A stretch of 64,000 bases of DNA from Hyphomicrobiales bacterium (lineage in GTDB: Bacteria; Pseudomonadota; Alphaproteobacteria; Rhizobiales; Beijerinckiaceae), in contig JAIXTM010000001.1 in the NCBI GenBank assembly GCA_027483945.1, forward strand, positions 154,030 through 218,029. The letters are read 5' to 3'. The position numbers and the translations under genes were made by a program. Of the stretch, positions 46,516 to 56,102 are shown piece after piece; position 1 is the first letter of the stretch, and every line of letters starts with the position of its first letter. The notes under the pieces were generated by a model. The model searched no databases. It was not told the DNA's origin and was given only the letters and a program-made list of their open reading frames with translations.

Positions 46516-47049
46516 TCAGGTCCCGGTTCTCCTGTCTGGCGCCTCGATATCCGTTTCCGGCGCGTCGCGATAGGGATCGGCGATACCGAGCCCGGCCAGG
46601 GCCTTCACCTCCAGCGCCTCCATCTCGGCCGCCTCGGCCTCGCTCTCGTGGTCGAAACCAAGCAAATGCAGCATCCCGTGGACGACGAGATGGGTGGCGT
46701 GGTCAAGCGGGGCCTTGCCCTCGTCGTGCGCCTCGCGCGCCACGGTCTCGTAGGCGACCGCGATGTCCCCGATGACCGGTGAGCGCGGAAGCTGGTCCTG
46801 CGGCACGGCCGGGAAGGAGAGGACGTTGGTCGGCTTGTCCTTGCCTCGCCAGGCGCGGTTGAGTTCGCGCAGGGTCGCGTCATCCGCCAGGAGAAGGCTC
46901 ACCTCGGCGCCCGGCTGCCAGCGCCGACCCGAAACCGCACAGGCGGCGGCAACGGCACGGGCGGCAGCGGCCTCGATCTCCGGCATGGCCTGCCAGAGCG
47001 GGCTTTCCGCCACGATGTCGAGGGCCGGGAGGGCTCGTCGACCGGTCAC
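46516..47049 (-). CDS. ybeY: Endoribonuclease YbeY
   Basis: 177 residues. The zinc motif HGMLHLLGFDH has His124, His128 and His134. NRAWRGKDKPTNVLSFP is the other family mark. It takes part in 16S rRNA 3'-end maturation and ribosome quality control. It overlaps the phoH stop by 4 bases, indicating coupling, and is followed 19 bases later by the CorC-type gene. Confidence 0.96.
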   Translation of the reverse strand: MTGRRALPALDIVAESPLWQAMPEIEAAAARAVAAACAVSGRRWQPGAEVSLLLADDATLRELNRAWRGKDKPTNVLSFPAVPQDQLPRSPVIGDIAVAYETVAREAHDEGKAPLDHATHLVVHGMLHLLGFDHESEAEAAEMEALEVKALAGLGIADPYRDAPETDIEAPDRRTGT

Positions 47050-48101
47050 GGCCGGCGCGCCTCCGGCTGCATGGACCGGGCGGCATCCTCGTAGGCCTTG
47101 ACGATCCGGCGCACGAGATCGTGGCGCACCACGTCGGCCTCGCCGAAGGAGGCGTAGCCGATGCCCTCGACCTTCGAAAGCAGGCCGACCGCCTCCACCA
47201 GGCCGGATTTCTGGCCCGGGGGCAGGTCGATCTGGGTCGGGTCGCCGGTAATGATCATCCGCGAGTTCTCGCCGAGACGCGTCAGGAACATCTTCATTTG
47301 CATGGACGAGGTGTTCTGCGCCTCGTCCAGGAGGACGACGGCATTGGTGAGGGTGCGCCCGCGCATGAAGGCGAGCGGCGCGATCTCGATCATCCCGGTC
47401 TGCAGGCCCCGCTCCACGTGGCGGGCCTCCATGAAGTCGTAGAGCGCGTCGTAGATCGGCCGCAGATAGGGATCGACCTTCTCGCGCATGTCGCCGGGCA
47501 GGAAGCCGAGCCGCTCGCCAGCCTCCACTGCCGGGCGGGACAGGATGAGGCGCTCCACCACGCCTTGTTCCAACAGCGAGACGGCATGGCCCACGGCGAG
47601 CCAGGTCTTGCCCGTGCCGGCCGGACCCTCGGCGAGGACGAGTTCGTGGCGCTTCAGCGCCCGGAGATAGGCATCCTGCGCAGCGTTGCGCGCCTTCACG
47701 GCGCCGCGCTTGCGGGTGTGGACCGCCTCGAACGTGCCTCGCGCCGGGTCGCCGTTAACGGAGGGAAACAGGGATTTCTGCACCGAGGTCTCTTCGATGG
47801 CCCCGTCAATATCGCCCATGGACACCGTCCCGCCCGTCTTCACCTTGCGATAGAGATTTTCCAGGACTCGCCGGGCCTGTTCGGAGGGTTCGGTCAGGCC
47901 CTTCAGCACCACGTGGTTGCCGTTGGCATTGGCCATGACGCCAAGGCGGCGCTCCAGATGGGCGAGATTCTGGTCGTAATGGCCGAAGACAAGGCTGGCG
48001 AGCCGGTTATCGTCGAAGGCGAGCGTGATCTCGGTCTGCTCACCGGCGGATGCAGGTCGCGCATTCATGTCGCGCGTCAGCGTTGTGGCGTCATTGCGCA
48101 A
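47046..48101 (-). CDS. PhoH-family ATPase
   Basis: 351 residues from TTG 48101, which has GGGAG at good spacing; ATG 48068 is an alternative start without a clear Shine-Dalgarno sequence. The P-loop GPAGTGKTWLA is near 159 and Walker B NAVVLLDEAQNTS follows; AYLRALKRHELVLAEG precedes. The N-terminal domain LERRLGVMANANGNHVVLKG is KH-like. PhoH-like proteins are ATPases paired with YbeY in RNA metabolism. miaB is upstream. Confidence 0.93.
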   Translation of the reverse strand: MRNDATTLTRDMNARPASAGEQTEITLAFDDNRLASLVFGHYDQNLAHLERRLGVMANANGNHVVLKGLTEPSEQARRVLENLYRKVKTGGTVSMGDIDGAIEETSVQKSLFPSVNGDPARGTFEAVHTRKRGAVKARNAAQDAYLRALKRHELVLAEGPAGTGKTWLAVGHAVSLLEQGVVERLILSRPAVEAGERLGFLPGDMREKVDPYLRPIYDALYDFMEARHVERGLQTGMIEIAPLAFMRGRTLTNAVVLLDEAQNTSSMQMKMFLTRLGENSRMIITGDPTQIDLPPGQKSGLVEAVGLLSKVEGIGYASFGEADVVRHDLVRRIVKAYEDAARSMQPEARRP

Positions 48102-48144
48102 ACCGCGTTCTCCCTGCCCTGCGCCGCCCGGGCGCCTCGTTCCG

Positions 48145-49578
48145 TCATGCGGCGCTCGCCCGCGAGCCGACGAGCCTGCCGGTCATGCTGTTGGTGCTCA
48201 AGGCGACGATCTCCACATCGGCGATGTCCCCGATGCGCAGACCCGTGCCGGTCGCGTCGAAATGCACGCCCTGCAGATAGGGCGATTTGCCGACCAGCTG
48301 GCCGGGATGGCGGCCCTCGCGCTCGATCAGGACGGGCATGACCTTGCCCAGCGAGGCGGCGTTGAAGGCCTGGCGCTGCTGCTCCAGCCGCTCCTGCAAC
48401 CGGGCGAGACGCTCGGCCTTGACCGGCTCCGGCACCTGATCGCGGGCATCGGCGGCCGGCGTGCCGGGGCGCTGGCTGTATTTGAACGAGAAGGCCGCGG
48501 CGAAGCCGACGGCCTCGACGAGCGCCATCGTCGCCTCGAAATCGGCGTCGGTCTCGCCGGGAAAGCCGACGATGAAGTCGGAGGACAGGGCGATGTCCGG
48601 CCGGGCGGCGCGGACCTTTTCCACGATCGTCAGGTAGGAAGCGGCATCGTGCTTGCGGTTCATGGCCTTGAGGATCGCGTCGGACCCGGACTGCACCGGC
48701 AGATGCAGGTAAGGCATCGCCTGGGGCAGGTCGCGGTGCAAGGCGATGAGCGCGTCGTCCATGTCGAGCGGATGGCTCGTCGTGTAGCGGATGCGGGCAA
48801 TGCCCGGCACCTCCGCCACCCGGCTCATGAGCCGCGCCAGCGTCCAGTCGCCGCCGCCGGGGCCCTCGCCGTGATAGGCGTTGACGTTCTGGCCGATGAG
48901 CGTGATCTCGCGGATGCCCGCGCCCGCCAGGCGCTCCACATCCGCCAGGACCCGCGCCACCGGCCGCGAGACCTCCGCGCCGCGGGTATAGGGAACGACG
49001 CAGAAGGCGCAGAACTTGTCGCAGCCCTCCTGCACGGTGACGAAGGCGGAGACGCCGCGGGCCCGCATCGCCTCACGGCTCGGCGCCGGCAGGTGGTCGA
49101 ACTTGTCCTCGAGCGGAAACTCGGTGTCCACGACCGGGCCGTTCCGCGAACGCTCCAGGAGCGCGGGCAGGCGGTGGTAGTTCTGCGGGCCGACAACGAG
49201 GTCCACGGCCGGCATGCGGCGCTGGATCTCCGCGCCTTCCGCCTGCGCGACGCAGCCGGCGACGACGATGGTGGTCTCAAGCCCCCGCGCCGCGCGCTCG
49301 CCCTTGAGCACGCGCAGGCGCCCGAGCTCGGAATAAACCTTCTCGGCGGCCTTTTCGCGGATATGGCAGGTATTGAGGACGACAACGTCGGCATCGGCGA
49401 CGTCCGCGGTCCCGGCAAAGCCCTCCGGCGCCAGCGCGTCGGCCATGCGCTCGGCGTCGTAGACGTTCATCTGGCAGCCATACGACTTGACGAAGAGCCG
49501 CTTTCCGGCCGGCTTGGACGTCTGGGTCACGCTGTCTCGATCTGTCGCCGCCGGTCCATGCCTGCCCGGCCCCTTCAT
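48145..49578 (-). CDS. miaB: tRNA-2-methylthio-N6-dimethylallyladenosine synthase MiaB
   Basis: Up to 477 residues (ATG 49578); a GTG at 49530 would begin MTQTSKPAG and fits the family as well. Three N-terminal cluster cysteines occur in [14 protein letters not shown] and [10 protein letters not shown]. The radical-SAM cluster is CDKFCAFC near 182-189. HLPVQSGSD and [10 protein letters not shown] are family stretches, and the C-terminal 65 residues are the TRAM domain. It adds a methylthio group to A37 of some tRNAs. Confidence 0.95.
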   Translation of the reverse strand: MKGPGRHGPAATDRDSVTQTSKPAGKRLFVKSYGCQMNVYDAERMADALAPEGFAGTADVADADVVVLNTCHIREKAAEKVYSELGRLRVLKGERAARGLETTIVVAGCVAQAEGAEIQRRMPAVDLVVGPQNYHRLPALLERSRNGPVVDTEFPLEDKFDHLPAPSREAMRARGVSAFVTVQEGCDKFCAFCVVPYTRGAEVSRPVARVLADVERLAGAGIREITLIGQNVNAYHGEGPGGGDWTLARLMSRVAEVPGIARIRYTTSHPLDMDDALIALHRDLPQAMPYLHLPVQSGSDAILKAMNRKHDAASYLTIVEKVRAARPDIALSSDFIVGFPGETDADFEATMALVEAVGFAAAFSFKYSQRPGTPAADARDQVPEPVKAERLARLQERLEQQRQAFNAASLGKVMPVLIEREGRHPGQLVGKSPYLQGVHFDATGTGLRIGDIADVEIVALSTNSMTGRLVGSRASAA

Positions 49579-49660
49579 TCTTTAGAGCGCTTCGCCGCCA
49601 AAAAGAAGCGCGCTTGTTGGCGCGGCCCGGATTGTCCGCAAGCCGACGCAAGGGCGGCGC

Positions 49661-50125
49661 TCAGTCCTCGTCGCGCAGCGGCACGGCGTAGAGCTCCAGC
49701 CGGTGATAGACCAGCCTGTAGCCGAGCTTTCGGGCAATCTGAGCCTGCAGGTCCTCGATCTCCTGCGACCGGAATTCGATGACGTCGCCGGTCTCCATGT
49801 TGATCAGGTGGTCGTGGTGCTCGCGCTCGGCACGCTCGTAGCGGGCGCGGCCGTCGCGGAACTGGTGACGCTCGATGATGCCGGTATCCTCGAACAGCCG
49901 CAGCGTCCGGTAGACGGTGGACAGGGCGATCCGGGCATCGGCGACCATGGCGCGGCGATGCAGCTCCTCGACGTCCGGATGGTCGTCCGCCTCGCCGACC
50001 ACGCGGGCGATGACGCGGCGCTGGCCGGTCATGCGCAGGCCCTGCTGGGCGCAGGCGCGCTCGATCGCCGCGACGCGGCGCGCGGCGGGCGTATCGGCAG
50101 GCGTCTGGCTGGCTCGCTTGGGCAT
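49661..50125 (-). CDS. Fur/Mur-family metalloregulator
   Basis: 154 residues. The winged helix reads GLRMTGQRRVIARVV and ALSTVYRTLRLFEDTG. EREHHDHLINMETGDVIEF carries the metal ligands. In Hyphomicrobiales the Fur orthologue usually senses manganese (Mur) while iron control moved to RirA and Irr; an Irr protein is also in this window at 28714-29184. Its position between miaB and rimI is conserved. Confidence 0.92.
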   Translation of the reverse strand: MPKRASQTPADTPAARRVAAIERACAQQGLRMTGQRRVIARVVGEADDHPDVEELHRRAMVADARIALSTVYRTLRLFEDTGIIERHQFRDGRARYERAEREHHDHLINMETGDVIEFRSQEIEDLQAQIARKLGYRLVYHRLELYAVPLRDED

Positions 50126-50178
50126 GGCTGGGCACCGGTCTTAGCCAAGGGCGCCGCGAAACGGAAGGCCGGCGCGGT

Positions 50179-50667
50179 TCAGGCCAGGCTGCGGCGCATG
50201 GTGAGGGCGGCGGCGGGCTTGCCGCCGGGGCGCGGATAATAGGCCTCGCGCCGGCCCATGGGCTGGAAGCCGTAGCGGCGATAGAGCGCCAGGGCGGGCG
50301 CGTTGTCCTCCTCGACTTCAAGGAAGATCGTGCGGGTGCCGGCCATGGCCAGGGCGTCGAGATGGGCGCGCAGCAGCATGCCGCTCCAGCCGCGCCCGCG
50401 CATCGAAGGCGCCAGGGCGAGCGTCAGGATTTCGGCCTCATCCAGGACGGAGCGGGAGATGAGGATGCCGACGAGGCGCCGCACCTTGCCCACGAAGAGG
50501 CCGTCCGCGCGCACCGCCCGGTCGGCGATCATGGCCTGCAGGTCGATGAGATCCCAGCCGCGGGCGAAGCCTGCGGCATGGATGGCGGCCGCCTCGCCCG
50601 CATCGGCCGTGCGCAGCGGCTCCACATGCGGAGGGCCGATCGTGCGGAAGCGGTCGAGGAAGCTCAT
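50179..50667 (-). CDS. rimI: Ribosomal protein alanine N-acetyltransferase-like GNAT (RimI)
   Basis: 162 residues. The GNAT core is EILTLALAPSMRGRGWSGMLL (acetyl-CoA loop) and EVEEDNAPALALYRRYGFQ. It overlaps tsaB by 4 bases, the usual tsaB-rimI pairing. RimI acetylates the N terminus of ribosomal protein bS18 in E. coli; broader substrates are possible in this group. Confidence 0.88.
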   Translation of the reverse strand: MSFLDRFRTIGPPHVEPLRTADAGEAAAIHAAGFARGWDLIDLQAMIADRAVRADGLFVGKVRRLVGILISRSVLDEAEILTLALAPSMRGRGWSGMLLRAHLDALAMAGTRTIFLEVEEDNAPALALYRRYGFQPMGRREAYYPRPGGKPAAALTMRRSLA

Positions 50668-51347
50668 TGGCGGGGCAGGCGCCCGTGATCCTGGGGCTTG
50701 GCGTCGGCCGGCCGCAGATAGAGCGGGCGCGCCGGCGCGTCCGCCGGATCGGCCGCCATTCCGAGCCGCGCGACCCAGGCTATGTCGGGGGCCGGGGCGG
50801 CGTCCACCACCCTGGCATCGAGGCCGAGCGCGAAGGCGTCGCTGGCGACGACCGGCGCGGCGGGGCCGACGAGGCTGATTCCGCCCGAACCGAGAGCGCG
50901 CACCGCGTCGCGCAGCGAGGCGACGCGCGGGGCCAGAAGCGGCCGGCCGCCCGGCGCGACGGCCTGGATATAGACATTGCCGTGACGGGCATCGATGGCG
51001 GCAGCAATGACACGCCCGGTCTCGGTGGCGAGAGCCGGGGCGATGAGCGCGGACAAAGTGGAGACGCCGATCACGGGGATTTCGAGGCCCAGCGCAATGG
51101 AACGTGCCGCGGACAGGCCTATCCGCAGACCGGTGAAGCTGCCAGGACCGATCGTGACGACGATGCGGTCGATCCCTTCGAACCGCGTCGGCACCCGGGC
51201 GACGACGCGGTCGATCAGGGGCACCAGCTCCTCGGCATGGCCGCGCTCCATGTAGAGCGTCTCGGCGGCGATGGGTTCGGCGGCGCCCCGCTCCACCACG
51301 CTGGCGGAGCAGGCGCCGAGCGCCGTGTCGATGGCAAGAACGCGCAA
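50664..51347 (-). CDS. tsaB: tRNA threonylcarbamoyladenosine biosynthesis protein TsaB
   Basis: 227 residues from TTG 51347, chosen because GGAGG precedes it by 8 bases and the product then begins MRVLAIDTALGACSA, as in homologues; a GTG at 51377 would add 10 residues. RGHAEELVPLI and the GPGSFTGLRIG loop are typical. TsaB supports TsaD in making t6A37 of ANN-decoding tRNAs. Confidence 0.93.
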   Translation of the reverse strand: MRVLAIDTALGACSASVVERGAAEPIAAETLYMERGHAEELVPLIDRVVARVPTRFEGIDRIVVTIGPGSFTGLRIGLSAARSIALGLEIPVIGVSTLSALIAPALATETGRVIAAAIDARHGNVYIQAVAPGGRPLLAPRVASLRDAVRALGSGGISLVGPAAPVVASDAFALGLDARVVDAAPAPDIAWVARLGMAADPADAPARPLYLRPADAKPQDHGRLPRQ

Positions 51348-51425
51348 GCTGGCGACCTCCGGCAGGTCCCGAATCACGCCCCTACCATGACCAGACCGGA
51401 GGCCGCGGGGAAGCGGGACGGCCGG

Positions 51426-51986
51426 TCAGACCGCCTCGACCTCGCGGACGTCGGGGAGGAAATGGCGCAGGAGGTTCTGGATCCCGTGCTTGAGCGTCGC
51501 CGTGGACGAGGGGCAGCCCGAGCAGGAGCCCTTCATGGCGAGGTAGACGACGCCGTCGCGGAAGCCGCGGAAGGTGATGTCGCCCCCGTCGCCGGCGACG
51601 GCCGGGCGCACCCGGGTCTCCAGAAGCTCCTTGATCGTCTCGACGATGCCCTCATCGGCGGGATCGAAGAACTCGCCTTCCTCGTCATCGTCCGTGGCCG
51701 CCCCGTCCACCATGACCGGCGCGCCGGACATGAAATGTTCCATGATGGCGCCGAGGACGGCGGGCTTCAGGTGATGCCATTCGCCGTCCGCCTTGGTGAC
51801 GGTGACAAAGTCGGAGCCGAGGAAAACGGCGGCGACGCCGGGCACGGCGAGCAGCCGCTGGGCGAGCGGCGACGCCGCGGCGGCCTCGATGGAATGGGCG
51901 TCGAACGTGCCCGTCGACAGGACTGTCCGTCCGGGCAGGAATTTCAGGGTCGCCGGGTTCGGCGTGGCTTCGGTCTGGATGAACAT
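51426..51986 (-). CDS. NifU-family iron-sulfur scaffold/carrier (Nfu type)
   Basis: 186 residues. The N-terminal Nfu_N domain starts MFIQTEATPNPATLKFLPG. The C-terminal NifU-like domain has RPAVAGDGGDITFRGF and the cluster site Cys155-Ser-Gly-Cys158. It receives [4Fe-4S] clusters from the SUF or ISC system and passes them to target enzymes. The spacer in between is very acidic. Confidence 0.94.
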   Translation of the reverse strand: MFIQTEATPNPATLKFLPGRTVLSTGTFDAHSIEAAAASPLAQRLLAVPGVAAVFLGSDFVTVTKADGEWHHLKPAVLGAIMEHFMSGAPVMVDGAATDDDEEGEFFDPADEGIVETIKELLETRVRPAVAGDGGDITFRGFRDGVVYLAMKGSCSGCPSSTATLKHGIQNLLRHFLPDVREVEAV

Positions 51987-52066
51987 GAATGGCTCCCGCC
52001 GCGCCGGGTCAAGGCCGGCCGGCTGCCTTGAACATAGTCATCCTGTTAGAACGATTCCAGCCGCCT

Positions 52067-52570
52067 TCAGGCGAGGGCGTCGATTTCGGCATCGCTGAGC
52101 GAGCCCGGGACGATCACCACCGGGACGGGCAGCTTGGCGACCTGCCTGGTGGCCAGGGTGGAGACGAGGGGTCCCGGGCCGTCCACGCCTTCGGCCGCCG
52201 CGAGGATCAGAAGCGCGATGTCCTCGTCCGCATCGATGAGCGTCGCGATCTCGGTCGCGGCATCGCCGAGGCGCACCACGCATTCGGGCTCGATTCCGGC
52301 CAGAGCCCGGACCGTTTCGGCCGCGCGCTGGCAGGCGGCCTCGGCCTTGCCGAGCGCCTCCGCCTTCAGCATGTCCTCGACGCCGAGCCAGTCCTGGGCG
52401 CCGGGGGCAGGCTCGGCGGCGAGCATGATCATGGCAGCACCGGTCCTGGAGACCCGGCGCGCGGCGAACCGCCAGGCGCGGTCGCATTCGGCGGTCTCGT
52501 CGACCACGACGAGGAATTTCGGCCGATGACCGGCCTCGTAGGATCGCCGCGTCCGCATCCGCGTCCTCAC
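52067..52570 (-). CDS. Universal stress protein (UspA domain)
   Basis: 167 residues. After an Arg-rich N terminus, KFLVVVDETAECDRAWRFA starts the alpha/beta fold and the end reads LPVPVVIVPGSLSD. The ATP-binding Gly-x2-Gly-x9-Gly-Ser/Thr pattern of many Usp proteins is not clear, so it may be a non-ATP-binding member. A conserved neighbour of the nfu and trpS genes. Confidence 0.85.
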   Translation of the reverse strand: MRTRMRTRRSYEAGHRPKFLVVVDETAECDRAWRFAARRVSRTGAAMIMLAAEPAPGAQDWLGVEDMLKAEALGKAEAACQRAAETVRALAGIEPECVVRLGDAATEIATLIDADEDIALLILAAAEGVDGPGPLVSTLATRQVAKLPVPVVIVPGSLSDAEIDALA

Positions 52571-52638
52571 ATCCCGGGTGAAGGATGCTGGCCGGGCCGC
52601 GGCGCCGGGTCAACCCGCGCGCCGAAGACGAGGCGCGA

Positions 52639-53673
52639 TCAGCGGATGAAGCCGACGATGTCCCTCACCGCCTCCATGTTCGGCCGGGCGATGGCGCGGG
52701 CCCGGTCGGCGCCGTCCCGCAGGATGGCGTCGATATGGGCGGGGTCCGCGACGAGGCGGCGCATCTCTTCGCCGATGGGCGCCAGGCGTGCCACCGCGAG
52801 GTCCACGAGCGCCGCCTTGAAGGCCGAGAACTGGGCGCCGCCGAACCGGTCGAGCACCGCCTGCCGGCTGGTGCCGTCCAGCGCGGCATAGATGCCGACG
52901 AGGTTCTCCGCCTCCGGCCGGCCCTTCAGGCCCGCCTCCTCGGAGGGCAGCGCATCGGCGTCGGTCTTGGCCTTGCGCACCTTCTGAGCGATGGAATCGG
53001 CATCGTCGGTGAGGTTGATGCGCGAATAGTCCGACGGGTCGGATTTCGACATCTTCTTGGTGCCGTCACGCAGGCTCATCACGCGGGTGGCGGGGCCCTG
53101 GATCAACGGCTCCGGGAGCGGGAAGAAGCCGTCCGCGTTGTGGCCTCGGGCGACGATGGCCTGGCGGAAGTCGCCGTTGAACTTCTGGGCGATGTCGCGG
53201 GCCAGCTCCAGATGCTGCTTCTGGTCTTCGCCGACCGGCACATGGGTCGCCCGGTAGACGAGGATGTCGGCGGCCATGAGGTTGGGATAGGCGTAGAGAC
53301 CGACCGAGGCATTCTCCCGGTCCTTGCCCGCCTTCTCCTTGAACTGGGTCATCCGGTTCAGCCAGCCGAGGCGGGATACGCAATTGAACACCCAGGCGAG
53401 CTCGGCGTGCTCGGCCACCTGGCTCTGGTTGAAGATGATCGAGCGCTTCGGGTCGAGACCGCAGGCGATGTAGGCGGCCGTGACCTCGCGCGTGGCCTTT
53501 GTCAGCTCCGCCGGATCCTGGAAGACGGTGATCGCGTGCATGTCGACGACGCAATAGATGCAGTCCATCGTCTTCTGCAGCTCGATCCAGCGGATCATGG
53601 CGCCGAGATAATTGCCCAGATGCAGATTGCCCGTGGGCTGCATCCCGGAGAAGACGCGCTCCTGAAACGCCAT
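52639..53673 (-). CDS. trpS: Tryptophan--tRNA ligase
   Basis: 344 residues. The class I motifs are HLGN in [13 protein letters not shown] near residue 18 and KMSKS in [13 protein letters not shown] near 197. It charges tRNA-Trp. The protein ends with the usual helical anticodon-binding tail. Located 42 bases downstream of murJ. Confidence 0.97.
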   Translation of the reverse strand: MAFQERVFSGMQPTGNLHLGNYLGAMIRWIELQKTMDCIYCVVDMHAITVFQDPAELTKATREVTAAYIACGLDPKRSIIFNQSQVAEHAELAWVFNCVSRLGWLNRMTQFKEKAGKDRENASVGLYAYPNLMAADILVYRATHVPVGEDQKQHLELARDIAQKFNGDFRQAIVARGHNADGFFPLPEPLIQGPATRVMSLRDGTKKMSKSDPSDYSRINLTDDADSIAQKVRKAKTDADALPSEEAGLKGRPEAENLVGIYAALDGTSRQAVLDRFGGAQFSAFKAALVDLAVARLAPIGEEMRRLVADPAHIDAILRDGADRARAIARPNMEAVRDIVGFIR

Positions 53674-53715
53674 GGTCGATCGTCCTTCGCGAAGGCCGCA
53701 AAATCGGCGGCGGCG

Positions 53716-55284
53716 TTATGGCAATCGCGGGGGCGGTTCGCAAGCGGGCGGGCGCCGGCGGACCCGCACGACGCCCAGAAGCGCGGCCATCGCCCCGTAG
53801 AGCCCGATGCCGGATACGCACAGGACCGCCAGCGTGCCGGCGCGCAGGATGACGGGGTTGGCGGCGTCGAGCCAGGGCGCGGCGACCATGGCCCCCCAGG
53901 CGACGGCGGCGGCCATGGCGGCGGACGAAAGGCCGAGGCGCGCCAGATTGCCAGTCATGCCGGCAGGCCAGGTCCAGCCGCCGCCGCGCATCAGCCCTGC
54001 GAGGAGGAGCGCCGCCTGGACGGCGAGACCGAGGCTGACCCCCAGGCCGAACCCGGCGGGGCCGAGGATCGGGGCCAACGAAAGCGCGCTTGTCGGTGCG
54101 ACGACGATCCCGGCCAGTAGCGTGAGCAACGGCACCCGGGCCGCCTCGCGGGCGAGCCAGGTCTGGAGCAGGACCTGGCCGGCGGCCGCGGCGACGAGGC
54201 CGGGCGCGAGGCCCGCCATCAGGGCCGCGCTGGCCCGGGCATCGGCGGGGCCGAACCGTCCGTGCTCGAACAGGACCGAGACGATGGGACCGGCGAGGAC
54301 GAGGAGCGCGGCAGCGGCCGGCATGGCGAGGGCCAGCGCGAGCTCCAACGCACGGACGGACAGGCCGCCACCGGCGCTGTCCCTCGCGGCGTCTCGCGCC
54401 AGCTCCGGGAGGAGGACGGTGCCGACCGCCACCGCGATGAAGCCGAGCGGGAGCTGCACCACCCGCTCGGCGTAATAGAGCCAGGCGACCGCGCCCGGCG
54501 TGAAGGACGCGGCCATGGAGGCCGAGGCGAGGATGAACTGGACCGACCCGGCGGCGGCAAGGGCGGCGGGCGTCGCCGCCAGGAGCCGGCGCTGGTCCGC
54601 GTCGAGGCGCGGCAGGACGTGGCGGCGGCGAAAGCCGAGACGCCGCGCCGCCGCCAGGACGATCACGAGCTGGACGAGGCCGGCGAGGCTCCAGGCGGCG
54701 GCGAACGACCACGCGGCGTTAGCCGGTTCGCCGCCTACGGCGTTGCGGCCGAGCCAGAGGAGCACGAGGACCAGTGCCCCGTTCATCGCGACAGTGGCGA
54801 CGGCGCCGGCCGCGACGCGCCGTTCGGCGTTGAGCCAGGCGACGACGAGGGCGGACATCATGGCAAAGAGCAGGAACGGCAGCGCGGCGCGCAGGTAGGA
54901 GGCGGCTTGTGCCGTCAGGAGGCCGTCGGCGGCATAGCCCGGCGCGAAGGCAAGGATGAGCCAGGGTCCCGCCAGCATGGCGAGGCCCACCATTGCCAGC
55001 GACGCGAGAAGCGTCAGCCCGACGGCGCGGGAGGCGAAGGCATCGGCGGCCTCGCGTCCGCCCTCGCGCAGGCGGCGGTGGTAGATCGGCACGAAGCCGC
55101 CATTGAGCCCGCCCTCCGCAAGCACCCGACGCAGCAGGTTGGGGATGCGCAAGGCCGCCAGCAGCGCGTCGGCCACGGGCGTCGCGCCGAAAAGGCCGGC
55201 GATCAGGACGTCGCGCACGAATCCAAGCAGGCGGGACGCCACGGCGCCCGCCCCCGCCACCATGCTGGAGCGAAGGAGCGACAT
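53716..55284 (-). CDS. murJ: Lipid II flippase MurJ
   Basis: 522 residues with about 14 hydrophobic helices. N-terminal family features are SRLLGFVRDVLIAGLFG and FRIPN-like ALRIPNLLRRVLAEGGLNGGFVP, then YAERVVQLPLGFIAVAVGTVLLPEL. It translocates lipid II, the peptidoglycan precursor, across the inner membrane. Gene order murJ-trpS is conserved. Confidence 0.96.
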   Translation of the reverse strand: MSLLRSSMVAGAGAVASRLLGFVRDVLIAGLFGATPVADALLAALRIPNLLRRVLAEGGLNGGFVPIYHRRLREGGREAADAFASRAVGLTLLASLAMVGLAMLAGPWLILAFAPGYAADGLLTAQAASYLRAALPFLLFAMMSALVVAWLNAERRVAAGAVATVAMNGALVLVLLWLGRNAVGGEPANAAWSFAAAWSLAGLVQLVIVLAAARRLGFRRRHVLPRLDADQRRLLAATPAALAAAGSVQFILASASMAASFTPGAVAWLYYAERVVQLPLGFIAVAVGTVLLPELARDAARDSAGGGLSVRALELALALAMPAAAALLVLAGPIVSVLFEHGRFGPADARASAALMAGLAPGLVAAAAGQVLLQTWLAREAARVPLLTLLAGIVVAPTSALSLAPILGPAGFGLGVSLGLAVQAALLLAGLMRGGGWTWPAGMTGNLARLGLSSAAMAAAVAWGAMVAAPWLDAANPVILRAGTLAVLCVSGIGLYGAMAALLGVVRVRRRPPACEPPPRLP

Positions 55285-55323
55285 GATCCGGTGGTGGGCC
55301 AGAACCGAACCGGAGGCAAGGCC

Positions 55324-56064
55324 TCAGGCGACGGCGCCCGCCTCCCCGCGCCCGGCCATGAGCGCGGCCCCGGTCGGGCAGATGTCGAGAAGGACGCAGC
55401 GATGGCAGGCCGGACGCTGGGCGAAGCAGCAGCGCTGGCCGTGCAGCATCAGCACCTCGTGGTTGTCGTAGAGGTCCTGCGCGCTCCAGTCCTGCGGCAG
55501 CTGGGCGCGCAGGACCGCATGGGACGCGCCGACATCGACACGGGCATCGATGAGGCCGGTCCGGACGGCCACGCGGTGGTGATGGCTGTCCACCGGCAGG
55601 GCCGGCATCCGCAGCGTCGAGAAGGAGAGGACCGCCGCGCTGGTCTTGGGACCGACGCCCGGGATGGCGCGCAGCCAGGCACGGGCGGCGTCGGGCTCCA
55701 TCCCGGCGAGGAAATCGAGCGTCAGGGCGCCGTGGCGCTCGGTGATCGCGGCCAGCACGGCCTTCAGGCGCGGCGCTTTCTGCTCGGGCCAGGTGACGCC
55801 GGCGATCAGCGCCTCGATCTCGGCGACCGGCGCGTCGCGCAGGGAAGCCCAATCCCGGTAACGGGCCCGCAAGGCCTTGAACGCACGTCCGGAATCGGCG
55901 TTGCGCGTGCGATGCGACAACAGCGACGAGATCAGCTCGCTGAGCGGGTCGAAGGAATGAAAGTAGGGAATCGGGCAGCCGAAGACGCCGCACAGGCGCT
56001 CATGGATGAGCCGAGCCCTGACGGAGAGGTCGTCCTGCGGCGGTGGCGGATCAGGCAGATTCAT
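55324..56064 (-). CDS. Endonuclease III-like HhH-GPD DNA glycosylase with 4Fe-4S cluster
   Basis: 246 residues. The hairpin IPGVGPKTSAAVL carries Lys140 and PVDSHHHRV carries Asp159, the Nth catalytic pair. Cluster ligands are Cys213, Cys220, Cys223 and Cys229, preceded by an extra Cys212. It differs from canonical Nth in the SHHH stretch and in the shorter, His-rich segment, so damage specificity may differ. It lies between hslU and murJ on the same strand. Confidence 0.88.
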   Translation of the reverse strand: MNLPDPPPPQDDLSVRARLIHERLCGVFGCPIPYFHSFDPLSELISSLLSHRTRNADSGRAFKALRARYRDWASLRDAPVAEIEALIAGVTWPEQKAPRLKAVLAAITERHGALTLDFLAGMEPDAARAWLRAIPGVGPKTSAAVLSFSTLRMPALPVDSHHHRVAVRTGLIDARVDVGASHAVLRAQLPQDWSAQDLYDNHEVLMLHGQRCCFAQRPACHRCVLLDICPTGAALMAGRGEAGAVA

Positions 56065-56102
56065 GCCTGCGGGAATCCACCGGTGCGGCGTTCGTTCCCG
56101 GC

